Shown in pieces: positions 8,397 to 15,587 of a stretch of DNA of 64,000 bases. Under the pieces are notes generated by a model that searched no databases, was not told where the DNA came from, and saw only the letters and a list, made by a program, of their open reading frames with translations. The position numbers were made by a program, and so were the translations under genes. Positions within the stretch are counted from its first letter, which is position 1, and each line of letters begins with the position of its first letter. The stretch covers positions 41,916 to 105,915 of the forward strand of contig NZ_VISS01000010.1 in the NCBI RefSeq assembly GCF_007827555.1, written 5' to 3'. The stretch is from Aeribacillus composti. GTDB taxonomy: Bacteria > Bacillota > Bacilli > Bacillales > Aeribacillaceae.

Positions 8397-8444
8397 GACA
8401 AACTTGTCTGCTTCATTCACTTTTCATAACAAACTTGTTACAAT
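8397..8444 (+). promoter_or_regulatory. speE promoter with two related palindromes
   Basis: TTCACT (8416-8421), a 17-base spacer and TACAAT (8439-8444) form a plausible sigma-A promoter. Palindrome TAACAAACTTGTTA (8427-8440) fills the spacer, and a second one, GACAAACTTGTC (8397-8408), shares the ACAAACTTGT core and lies 31 bp upstream, centre to centre. The arrangement suggests a repressor site; the regulator is not identified. Confidence 0.55.
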
Positions 8445-8480
8445 AAGTAAGGAATTTTTGAGCACAAGGAGGGCCTGCAG

Positions 8481-9329
8481 ATGGACAATCAATATTTGCA
8501 AACAATAAACGGCGATTTATGGTTAACAGAAGATGAAAGAGAAAATTTAAAAATCAGCTATAGAATCAAAGAAGTGCTTTTTTCAAAGCAATCCCCTTTT
8601 CAACATGTTATGGTATTGGATTCATATGATTTTGGCCGCATGCTAGTGCTAGATGGAGTTGTGCAAACCACTTCTATTGATGGGCATATATATAATGAAA
8701 TGATTTCCCATGTCCCGCTCAATCTCCACCCAAATCCGGAAAAAGTGCTGATCATCGGCGGCGGAGACTGCGGTGTTGCCAGAGAAGTATGCAAATATGA
8801 TTCAGTGAAGGAAATCGATATGGTGGAAATTGACGAGCTTGTCGTTTCCGCATGCAAGGAGCATCTGCCTGAAGTGTCAGGAAACTTAAGCGACCCGCGC
8901 GTAAATTTCTTATTTATTGACGGCGTGAAATATGTAGAAAACAAACAAAATGAATACGATGTGATCATTGTTGACTCTTCTGACCCGATTGGACCGGCAG
9001 AACAGCTGTTTTCAAAAGATTTTTATACCAACCTATATAAAGCGTTAAAAGACGATGGCCTCATGGTATGCCAAAGTCAATCGCCTGTTTTCCACTTGGA
9101 TGTTTTAAAACGGTCTTATAGCCATATTCAATCTTTATTCCCGATTACAAAACTATACACAGCTGTTGTTCCTACATATCCGGGAGGACTATGGAGCTTT
9201 ACAATCGGATCGAAAAAATATGAAGATGTAAAGTCGGACAATTTTTCGAAAGATACAAAATATGTAAATCAAGCCATTCTCGAAGGGTGCTTTAAGCTTC
9301 CTGAGTTTTTGCAGCAAGCATTGAAATAA
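8481..9329 (+). CDS. speE: Spermidine synthase (polyamine aminopropyltransferase)
   Basis: Transfers an aminopropyl group from decarboxylated S-adenosylmethionine to putrescine, giving spermidine. The 282-residue protein has the N-terminal beta-hairpin domain, the nucleotide motif VLIIGGGDCGVAREV, the acidic VEIDE and DSSDPIGPAEQLF (catalytic Asp region), and YPGGLWSFTIGSKK near the end. It differs from B. subtilis SpeE at several core points (Cys in GGGDCG instead of Gly, Asp-Pro-Ile instead of Glu-Pro-Val), so it may be a divergent paralogue. AAGGAGGG precedes the ATG. SpeB, which follows speE in B. subtilis, is absent here; the gene is followed by a terminator. Confidence 0.88.
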   Translation: MDNQYLQTINGDLWLTEDERENLKISYRIKEVLFSKQSPFQHVMVLDSYDFGRMLVLDGVVQTTSIDGHIYNEMISHVPLNLHPNPEKVLIIGGGDCGVAREVCKYDSVKEIDMVEIDELVVSACKEHLPEVSGNLSDPRVNFLFIDGVKYVENKQNEYDVIIVDSSDPIGPAEQLFSKDFYTNLYKALKDDGLMVCQSQSPVFHLDVLKRSYSHIQSLFPITKLYTAVVPTYPGGLWSFTIGSKKYEDVKSDNFSKDTKYVNQAILEGCFKLPEFLQQALK

Positions 9330-9332
9330 TGG

Positions 9333-9376
9333 AGCTGGCCCAAAAGTCATTGAAAGTTGGCTTTTTGGGCCTCTAT
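9333..9376 (+). terminator. speE terminator
   Basis: Stem GGCCCAAAA/TTTTTGGGCC, four bases after the stop, then a T-rich stretch. Confidence 0.85.
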
Positions 9377-9740
9377 TTGTTTTGACAAAAAAACATACTT
9401 TCTAGTAAAAATGCAAGCGTCAAACGAACAATAAAGAAAGAACTGTGTGCTGCAAAATAAAGTACATAATATTGCAATCAGACAAAGACGAGAATTTGCT
9501 TAAAGAAACGCAAAAAGTGAGAGGCGATGGTAAAGCACCTCTCACTTAGATAAAATCTCTTTTGCAACTGGGAATTCGCCTATGCTGGTATTCGCCAGCT
9601 ACTTTCAAAAATACAAAAGCCAATGAAGAAAAACGAGCTGTTTTCTCCACTTACTTCATTTAGCGACTTTATCAGAAAGTCTAAAATATGATATGTTGCT
9701 TATTTTTCAAACAGTTTACAAATAAATGGGATGCCAATCA
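9377..9740. other. Non-coding stretch before the small-peptide locus
   Basis: Contains the terminator at 9512-9547 for the minus-strand locus upstream of it. Otherwise AT-rich with no supported gene. Confidence 0.5.
9512..9547 (-). terminator. Terminator of the small-peptide locus
   Basis: Perfect 10-bp stem AAGTGAGAGG/CCTCTCACTT; on the minus strand the stem is followed by TTTTGCGTTT. It marks the downstream end of the locus running from 11166 to 9741. Confidence 0.75.
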
Positions 9741-9851
9741 TCAAATGGTATTTTGATAACTTGATGAAACTATTTGTGAAATATACTCACCTACTAAAAC
9801 AACTAATCCCGCAAAAACTGCGGAAAAAACGGCTTGTTTCATAATAATCAT
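9741..9851 (-). CDS. 36-residue hydrophobic peptide
   Basis: The frame opens with ATG ATT ATT ATG AAA behind GGGGGAG, and the peptide (MIIMKQAVFSAVFAGLVVLV, then GEYISQIVSSSYQNTI) is one hydrophobic helix with a polar C-terminus. The ribosome binding site is close to the first ATG and far from the second, so the exact start is open. Its C-terminal pattern (small and aliphatic residues, then G-E-Y-I-S) resembles that of the peptide just upstream on this strand (I-L-S-E-Y-V-T). It could be a small membrane toxin, a bacteriocin or a holin-like peptide; no family was recognised. It is the last gene before the terminator of the locus. Confidence 0.5.
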   Translation of the reverse strand: MIIMKQAVFSAVFAGLVVLVGEYISQIVSSSYQNTI

Positions 9852-9902
9852 TTCTCCCCCAATTGGGGAAAGACTATAGAATATTTACTATAATTATACT
9901 TT

Positions 9903-10043
9903 CTATACTGGGACGCCAGTTACATATTCAGATAAAATAGCCCCTACGATAGCTCCTGCAACTGCTCCACCAATTCCACCTTTAATTATTGCTCGGAAAT
10001 CAGTTTTAGTTAACCAGAATTCGACTCGGACGAGTGTGCTCTT
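9903..10043 (-). pseudogene. Glycine-zipper peptide remnant without a start codon
   Basis: In frame with, and directly after, the double stop of the upstream coiled-coil gene, 46 codons are open and end with the pattern IIKGGIGGAVAGAIVGAILS followed by EYVTGVPV. The GxxGG/AxxG repeats are typical of membrane-inserting glycine zippers as found in class II bacteriocins and holins. No ATG, GTG or TTG lies in the frame and no ribosome binding site is seen, so it may be a decayed gene, or a gene whose 5' end is misread. It resembles the 36-residue peptide at 9741-9851. Confidence 0.4.
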
Positions 10044-10046
10044 TTA

Positions 10047-10475
10047 TTATTTTGTTGAAAGAATCTTTTTGCATACTGGAAAAAGGTTATCTTCATCTTT
10101 TGCAAATTTTTTTAATAGGTTTTCAGTAACTTCAATTGGAAAACTTTGTTTGTCTTCATCAGTGAGAGAAAGTGTTTCAATGACATACTGATGAAACTCC
10201 TGAAGATTTGGAAATTCACCAGTTTTTCTATACATTCTTTCTGTTTTACTGACTAATAAGGTTAATTTATGATACTTAGTTGCATCAATATTTAATTTTA
10301 AAAGAACATAGTCTATATCATTTTTATCAATATGTTTGTTTGTTTCAACAAGTTCAACCAATAGTTTCATTACTTTACCCAGTTTTTGTGTTAATTGATA
10401 TGTTTCTTTATCAAGTCTGTTAATTTGTTCAATTTCTTCTTCAATATGTTTAATTCTATCCTCTAATTCTTTCAT
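10047..10475 (-). CDS. Coiled-coil protein of unknown function
   Basis: A 142-residue soluble protein, Lys/Glu-rich, with a strong N-terminal coiled coil (residues 1-50, heptad pattern through KHIEEEIEQINRL and LGKVMKLLVELVE). No signal peptide or membrane segment. The C-terminal part has the segment DEDKQSFPIEVTENLLKKF. I do not recognise a family. A GGGAGG lies upstream of the ATG. Its place between a secreted protein and tiny hydrophobic peptides would fit an immunity protein or a regulator of the locus, but that is inference from context only. Confidence 0.6.
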   Translation of the reverse strand: MKELEDRIKHIEEEIEQINRLDKETYQLTQKLGKVMKLLVELVETNKHIDKNDIDYVLLKLNIDATKYHKLTLLVSKTERMYRKTGEFPNLQEFHQYVIETLSLTDEDKQSFPIEVTENLLKKFAKDEDNLFPVCKKILSTK

Positions 10476-10503
10476 TCATACTTCCCCTCCCTACCTATGT
10501 GTC

Positions 10504-11056
10504 TTACACTGGAGCCAAAAATTCAATAGCTTCTCTAATTACGGAGGCTACAATTCTAGCTGTGGTTTTTCCTAGAGGTTTTTTTAATGCTTGATAAACA
10601 GCATCTTCTATCTTACCATAGGTTAAAATTTCCACACTTTCTAATTTTCTTAAAGCAGGTTTAACGTAAGTATGCATTAAATTTCCTACTTTAACAGCTG
10701 CGTCTTTCCCTAAAGTTTTACCTACAAAATTAGTTATGGTAGTAGTGTTATTAATCGCCCATTTTAAAGCTTTTTTAACTGCATAGCTAGGAACAGAGTT
10801 TGTTTGAACGCCGCCAGGTCTAACTGGGTCAGTTACTGTAATAGAACCTGGTCTATCTAATTGATAATTTTTAGCAAAACTATTATAGTCGAGAACTAAC
10901 TTTTTTTCTCATTATTTAAAGCATCATAATCATTTTCAGTTGGTAATACAGTAGTTGGTTCATTTGTCGCAGCACTTGTTTTATTACCTTCAAATCCTAC
11001 GAATGTTGTTAATAGTATTGCTGAAGAACTTAAGATTAAGATACCTTTTTTAACAT
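10504..11056 (-). pseudogene. Secreted protein of about 184 residues, two frameshifts
   Basis: AAGGAGG lies six bases before an ATG at 11056. If one A is added to the A6 run at 11046-11051 and one to the A7 run at 10901-10907, a single 184-residue protein results: a signal peptide (MLKKGILILSSSAILLTTFV), a Thr/Asn/Glu-rich linker, then a basic C-terminal domain with SYAVKKALKWAINN, VGKTLGKDAAVKVGN and ARIVASVIREAIEFLAPV. Without those bases the gene stops after six codons. Both lesions are in A runs, so base-call error is a real alternative to mutation. The small size, export signal, basic amphipathic C-terminus and neighbours suggest a bacteriocin or secreted toxin; no known family was recognised. 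Confidence 0.55.
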
Positions 11057-11085
11057 ATTTTTCCTCCTTGTAATAAATAAAATTG

Positions 11086-11166
11086 TTAGGAATGATCGTA
11101 CTTTGTCAAATCCTCTACTCCGCAAAGAACAAAGCGATGCTTTTGTAGTCTTGAGATATTGGTCAT
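11086..11166 (-). CDS. 26-residue peptide, leader ORF of the secreted-protein locus
   Basis: An ATG at 11166 with a strong AAAGGAGG ten bases upstream opens a 26-codon frame (MTNISRLQKHRFVLCG, then VEDLTKYDHS), ending 29 bases before the start of the secreted protein. It has a basic N-terminal half, one Cys and an acidic tail, and no signal peptide. It may be a regulatory leader peptide or a signalling peptide. The strong ribosome binding site is the main reason to believe it is translated. Confidence 0.5.
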   Translation of the reverse strand: MTNISRLQKHRFVLCGVEDLTKYDHS

Positions 11167-11579
11167 TTGCTTCGAACCTCCTTTCTATTTGAAAGACGTT
11201 TTACAAGTCTATATTGCTTCAATATTTCCTAAAAAATCCTTTTATGCGCAAATATGACAGATTCCAATGCAATGACGAGTGTGCACAAATCTATTCTTGA
11301 AGAAAAACCGAGGCAGAAAGTGCGCCCCGTCATATTAAAGGCAATCGGTCGTTCCGCAGATTTTCTTTTCGAGGGCTTTCGAAAGTCCAAACGGAGTTGG
11401 AATTGTGGCCATGGAACACAATCTATTGAAAGCGTCCGGAAAATCATTCACTTTCAACAGAATCTCCAAAAAAATAAAAAGACGGATGAAGAAAAACTTT
11501 ATGATGTTTCTTCATCCGTTTTATTTTTGGATAGTCCCTTTTTCATGTTTCCACTTATCACGCAAACGGCAGGCAGCAA
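11167..11579. other. Non-coding stretch between the peptide locus and ung
   Basis: Holds the presumed promoter of the minus-strand peptide locus and the ung terminator. A plus-strand frame from 11254 to 11583 is open for 109 codons but lacks a ribosome binding site and recognisable content; the patch may be a decayed gene. Confidence 0.4.
11479..11525. terminator. ung terminator (bidirectional)
   Basis: Perfect 13-bp stem ACGGATGAAGAAA/TTTCTTCATCCGT with A-rich left and T-rich right flanks. Confidence 0.88.
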
Positions 11580-12263
11580 TTAAATGTCATTATCGCTGAT
11601 GCACCAGTCAATTTCTTCTGATCCGATGGACTTTAAAAATTGATTTGCTTTAGAAAAAGGCCTGCTGCCAAAAAAGCCTCTGTTTGCCGAAAATGGCGAT
11701 GGATGCGGCGACTCAATGACAAAATGCTTATTCATGTTAATCATTTCTTTTTTCGCCTGTGCATGCCTTCCCCATAAAATAAAGACGACTGGACGCTCTC
11801 GCTCGTTTAAACAGCTAATCACTCGATCGGTAAATTGTTCCCATCCTTTTCCTTTATGAGAATTGGCTAGTCCCTGCCTTACCGTCAGCACAGTGTTCAA
11901 TAATAGAACACCTTGCTTCGCCCATTTGACAAGATGACCGTGGTTTGGAGGCTTGCAGCCGAGATCGTTCTCAAGCTCGATGAAAATATTTTTCAGAGAC
12001 GGCGGCTGAGCAATCCCCGGCTTTACGGAAAAGCTTAATCCATGTGCTTGATTTGGCCCATGATACGGATCTTGGCCTAAAATGACAACCTTTACTTCTT
12101 CATAAGGCGTGTAATGCAAAGCATTAAAAATGTCGTACATATCCGGATAAATCGTATGATGGGCATATTCCTGCTTCAAAAATTCCCGCAGCTCTTTGTA
12201 GTATGGCTTTTCAAACTCTTCTTTCAACAGTCCCCACCAATCATTTTTTAAAATCTGCTTCAA
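11580..12263 (-). CDS. ung: Uracil-DNA glycosylase
   Basis: Removes uracil from DNA as the first step of base-excision repair. The 227-residue protein is a family 1 UDG: the water-activating loop GQDPYHG with its catalytic Asp, the uracil-binding segment [27 protein letters not shown] and the minor-groove loop [17 protein letters not shown] are all present. Translation starts at a TTG (12263) preceded by AGAGGGTGG. The gene is single; in B. subtilis ung lies in the same ywd neighbourhood. Confidence 0.95.
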   Translation of the reverse strand: MKQILKNDWWGLLKEEFEKPYYKELREFLKQEYAHHTIYPDMYDIFNALHYTPYEEVKVVILGQDPYHGPNQAHGLSFSVKPGIAQPPSLKNIFIELENDLGCKPPNHGHLVKWAKQGVLLLNTVLTVRQGLANSHKGKGWEQFTDRVISCLNERERPVVFILWGRHAQAKKEMINMNKHFVIESPHPSPFSANRGFFGSRPFSKANQFLKSIGSEEIDWCISDNDI

Positions 12264-13011
12264 CGTTTGCCACCCTCTTAGCTTCTACTGATCTATCACT
12301 ATTTTTAATGTTATGATGATTCGGCTTTTTTTGTCAAAGGGTGACAGCTGTCGCTAATATTTTGCAAAATGTTCCACATGAAACATTAAGGCTTTCGACA
12401 GAAGCAAGAGGGCAAAAATCGCAGTAAAGACTGAAATATCAACTTTTTTGCCGTTCCCATTTTAAAGTGAGAAGCTTGGTGCCCTAAATGTACGAAAAAC
12501 ATTTGATGCATTTTTATCACGTTTAAACACGCCGGAATGCTCCAAGATAACGCAAATGTTCTGACGATTCTATTGATTTTCGTCTGTTAGAAACTCGCAG
12601 GTAAACGGAATATCCATTCATTTTTAACAATTACCGAATAGCCAAATGAGACAAAGCTCGTCATTGAAAAAATGCTGAAACAGACGGACAAGGCCTACGA
12701 CATCAAAGGTGCTGCCCCCCTCGATGCTTTAATGTGGCAGACGCCCATAAGGAAGGCATTTTAGGCGAGGGTCATGATCCTGAGGCACACCTCATCCCAA
12801 TCATTTGCTAGAAGAGGTTTCGAGCTTGATGTCGATACACAAGACGGAAATAATTTTTTTGCTTACTCCTTTATTCAAGTTCACAAAAAAATTATTTATG
12901 TTTCTTTTTGATTACAAATTTTTTCGTAATTGCAGCTTTTTTTGAATAGTTCTTTGCATAAGCACATAATTTTATAAAGAGAATGAACAGAAAGGACAGG
13001 TTTAAAAACAT
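12264..13011. other. Long intergenic stretch: parS-like site and a decayed coding remnant
   Basis: Contains the parS-like site at 12370. Between about 12640 and 12860 plus-strand frames carry coding-like pieces in two frames (KLVIEKMLKQTDKAYDIKG, then ADAHKEGILGEGHDPEAHL), so a gene has probably decayed here; I cannot name it. The last 100 bases hold the promoter region of the transpeptidase gene. Confidence 0.45.
12370..12385 (+). other. parS-like site (Spo0J/ParB binding)
   Basis: TGTTCCACATGAAACA matches the parS consensus TGTTNCACGTGAAACA except for one central base (CA instead of CG). parS sites recruit Spo0J/ParB and SMC around the origin. The syntenic part of the B. subtilis chromosome is within the parS-bearing origin region. 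Confidence 0.6.
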
Positions 13012-13647
13012 ATGAGCATAAAGAAAATCTATATAGGTATCGCATTTATTTCTTGTTTCTTTTTTATTCTTTCATCACCAGTTGCAGCTGAACAAAAGAT
13101 TGATGGTCAGCTGATCATAATAAACAAGAGCGTAAATAAACTGGCATTTTTTGAAGACGGAATTCTTCAAAGAGTATTTCATGTCGCAACAGGAAAATAT
13201 GCTCAGCTAACTCCAGAAGGCATTTTCCCCATTGTCACAAAAATTAAAAACCGCCCTTATTTTAAAGAAAAGATTCCAGGAGGAGACCCGAGAAATCCAT
13301 TGGGTGATCGCTGGCTTGGTCTTGATGCTTTGGGATATTATGGAAATAATTTTGCCATTCACGGCAATAATAATCCAAGATCGATTGGAACGTATGCAAG
13401 CAGCGGATGTGTCCGCATGCATAACGCCGAAATTCGCTGGCTCTTTGAAAAAGTTGAGCTGCATACGCCAGTCATTATTCTCAAATCCAATAAAAGCTTT
13501 GACGTTATTGCAAAAGAGCACGGATATTATACTGAACAAGGGGTTCCTGTCACTATTCGGAATGGAAGAGTGCTGTTTGAAAGGGAACAGTTAACGAAAT
13601 CACCCGAAAATATGTATTCACCGCAGGGAGCTTTTGCTAAACAATAA
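13012..13647 (+). CDS. Secreted L,D-transpeptidase (YkuD family)
   Basis: Cross-links or modifies peptidoglycan through a Cys nucleophile. The 211-residue protein has a signal peptide (residues 1-26, cleavage near VAA-EQ) and a YkuD domain covering roughly residues 33-160. The catalytic motif is complete: His117 in AIHGNNNPRSIG and Cys133 in SSGCVRMHN. A C-terminal tail of about 50 residues follows, without a LysM domain. AGGACAGG lies upstream of the ATG. It stands alone; B. subtilis homologues of this type (YkuD, YciB, ErfK-like) act on spore or vegetative walls. Confidence 0.9.
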   Translation: MSIKKIYIGIAFISCFFFILSSPVAAEQKIDGQLIIINKSVNKLAFFEDGILQRVFHVATGKYAQLTPEGIFPIVTKIKNRPYFKEKIPGGDPRNPLGDRWLGLDALGYYGNNFAIHGNNNPRSIGTYASSGCVRMHNAEIRWLFEKVELHTPVIILKSNKSFDVIAKEHGYYTEQGVPVTIRNGRVLFEREQLTKSPENMYSPQGAFAKQ

Positions 13648-13784
13648 ACCATGGGGCGGAGACGGAGCAAGCAGCTGAATTACTCCGTTCCACTCAAAAG
13701 GTTTGCTGAATTAGACGAAATCGGGAAAGTATTGAGCATTTAGTCTCTCCGTTCCATGCGAAGCCAGTTGCAACATCGGGGTGA

Positions 13785-14732
13785 TCACGCTTCTTCTTGA
13801 TGTTTCATAAAATCAACAGTTGCGATGATGCCTTGTTCGTAAGGAGTTTTTGGCAGCGGCCCGATTCTTTTTTCAAATTTTTCACCCGATAATACGACAG
13901 GCTCTTCGACTAAGTACATCATTTCAACCATTTCCTTCATCATCGGGCTGAATAACCCTAAAAAATAAATCATCGATTTCGTGACAACACTTACTTTCTT
14001 TTCATATTGAAGCTTTTCCCTCAAGATTTGAATAATTTCCCGTCCGGAAATAACTCCCGCCCCCGGTATATTCCAGTGCTCATGATAGGTATCGTCCCTT
14101 AATGCAAGCTCAACTAAAGCTTTGGCACCGTCCGGCAAAAAAATATATTCCCTCGGTATATTTAAATCCCCGATAAATTGAGATCGTTTATTTTGGACAA
14201 CTTTTTTTAACGTATGATGCAACAATGTTTTTTCCCCACATGGACCGTAAAAATCGGGGAAGTGAGCGATCAAGTAGTCTACTCCACTCTTTTCCACCAT
14301 TTCAGCAAGCCGCAATCGTATTTTTCCTTTTTTAGTATGAGGATTTTTCGGATCAGTCTCGGACATTGTTTTTCCATTTGACCGTCCATATGCATAAATA
14401 TTATCAACGACAACAAGCTTAGCTTTTTCTTTTTTTGCTGCCGCCAGCACATTTTCCATGATGATCAGTAGATCTCTCTCCCACTGCGGATACGGTATGT
14501 TAATGGCATGGAAAATCCATTCCGCACCTTCGCATGCTTGCAAGATGCTGGATCGATGGAGGGCATCTCCAGCGACAATGCTGATGCGACTGTTCAAACG
14601 GTGAAACATTTTTTTCATTTTTTCTGTATTGCGGGCTACGGCGACAACCTCAATATTCTCTCTATTCAGCAATTCATGAACTAAATTGTAGCCCATTCCG
14701 CCTGATGCACCTAAAATAACCGCTTTTTTCAT
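13785..14732 (-). CDS. NAD(P)-dependent epimerase/reductase-like protein
   Basis: A 315-residue short-chain dehydrogenase of the extended (SDR-e) type. The Rossmann motif GASGGMGYNL lies at the N-terminus; the YAYGRSNG segment resembles the catalytic Tyr region but the classical YxxxK is not clear, and a substrate-domain follows (HFPDFYGP, VELALRDD). The ATG at 14732 has GGAGG upstream; the longer reading frame to 14780 would cross the operator. A TetR gene lies directly upstream in the same orientation, and both genes carry the same 17-bp palindrome before their starts, so this reductase is probably the main target of that repressor. The substrate is unknown. Confidence 0.8.
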   Translation of the reverse strand: MKKAVILGASGGMGYNLVHELLNRENIEVVAVARNTEKMKKMFHRLNSRISIVAGDALHRSSILQACEGAEWIFHAINIPYPQWERDLLIIMENVLAAAKKEKAKLVVVDNIYAYGRSNGKTMSETDPKNPHTKKGKIRLRLAEMVEKSGVDYLIAHFPDFYGPCGEKTLLHHTLKKVVQNKRSQFIGDLNIPREYIFLPDGAKALVELALRDDTYHEHWNIPGAGVISGREIIQILREKLQYEKKVSVVTKSMIYFLGLFSPMMKEMVEMMYLVEEPVVLSGEKFEKRIGPLPKTPYEQGIIATVDFMKHQEEA

Positions 14733-14754
14733 CCTTTTTACCTCCGATCTTAAA

Positions 14755-14771
14755 ATTAACCATTGGTCAAT
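14755..14771 (-). promoter_or_regulatory. TetR operator before the reductase gene
   Basis: ATTAACCATTGGTCAAT, a near-perfect palindrome sharing the ATTAACC-N3-GGTTAAT design of the site at 15464, 23 bases before the reductase start. Confidence 0.6.
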
Positions 14772-14814
14772 AATATGCAAAAAAGTAAATAAGCTTAAGT
14801 GCTTATTACTTTTT

Positions 14815-15396
14815 TTAATTTAAAAATCCTTTGATTAAAAAAGCAACATATTGTTCAGCAAGTCCTTCCATATCTTTATACTCAGCATCGGTCTGTACAT
14901 ATTTCGTTACAAAACCGCTTACTGCAAGAAACAAACACCAAATGACTGTTGGATTTGCTTTATCGGGAGCAAACTGAAAAATAGCCTGCGCAAAACGTTC
15001 ATATGACTTATTCGGCTCTTGCTCCATCAGCATATCAAGCTCGAGATTTTGTGTTAAAAACATCAGCTTATAATGACTTTTATATGTCAGCCCGAATTCA
15101 ATAAACTTTAACAAGATCGTTTTTACAGCTTCTTCTTTAGAAGAATACGAGGCTTGCAGCACTTTTTCTAACAGCCCGTCTAAAAATTGAAAATCCGTCT
15201 GCACAATTTTATAAAAAAGCTCTGCTTTATTTTGAAAATGATAATAAAGCGCTCCATGTGTGCAGTGCAATTCTTTGGCGATTTCCCGCATGGAAACATG
15301 TTCATATCCTTTTATGACAAAAAGCTCTCTAGCAGCATTCATAATTGCCTCTTTCGTTAATTCAGTGTCTTTTTTTCTAGGAGCCAATTGTTCCAT
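14815..15396 (-). CDS. TetR family transcriptional repressor
   Basis: A 193-residue regulator with the N-terminal TetR helix-turn-helix (residues 14-60; REIAKELHCTHGALYYHFQNKAELF is the classical core, recognition helix included) and a C-terminal ligand-binding domain without recognisable subtype. A perfect 17-bp palindrome (15464-15480) lies about 70 bases before its start and a variant of it before the following reductase gene, indicating autoregulation plus control of that gene. Confidence 0.88.
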   Translation of the reverse strand: MEQLAPRKKDTELTKEAIMNAARELFVIKGYEHVSMREIAKELHCTHGALYYHFQNKAELFYKIVQTDFQFLDGLLEKVLQASYSSKEEAVKTILLKFIEFGLTYKSHYKLMFLTQNLELDMLMEQEPNKSYERFAQAIFQFAPDKANPTVIWCLFLAVSGFVTKYVQTDAEYKDMEGLAEQYVAFLIKGFLN

Positions 15397-15463
15397 TCCT
15401 TTCTTAACAACAACAAGCGTGCCTCTGATTTTGGCGTGTTGGCATTTAGCTGCATTCTTATTT

Positions 15464-15480
15464 ATTAACCGATGGTTAAT
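15464..15480. promoter_or_regulatory. TetR operator before the tetR gene
   Basis: Perfect palindrome ATTAACC-GAT-GGTTAAT. The same half-sites recur at 14755-14771, which supports binding by the TetR protein encoded between the two sites. Confidence 0.65.
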
Positions 15481-15587
15481 TATATTTTAATCCTTTTTTT
15501 GTTTTTAAGCAAATGTTTTTCTCTTCTTATGGTACAAACTGCTATAATGTTGTTATAAAATCTTTACAGCTGGATGGAGGTAACAAA

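Noticed and set aside
11254..11583. Plus-strand open frame of 109 codons next to ung
   Set aside because: No ribosome binding site, runs through a terminator hairpin and shows no recognised motif; perhaps decayed sequence.
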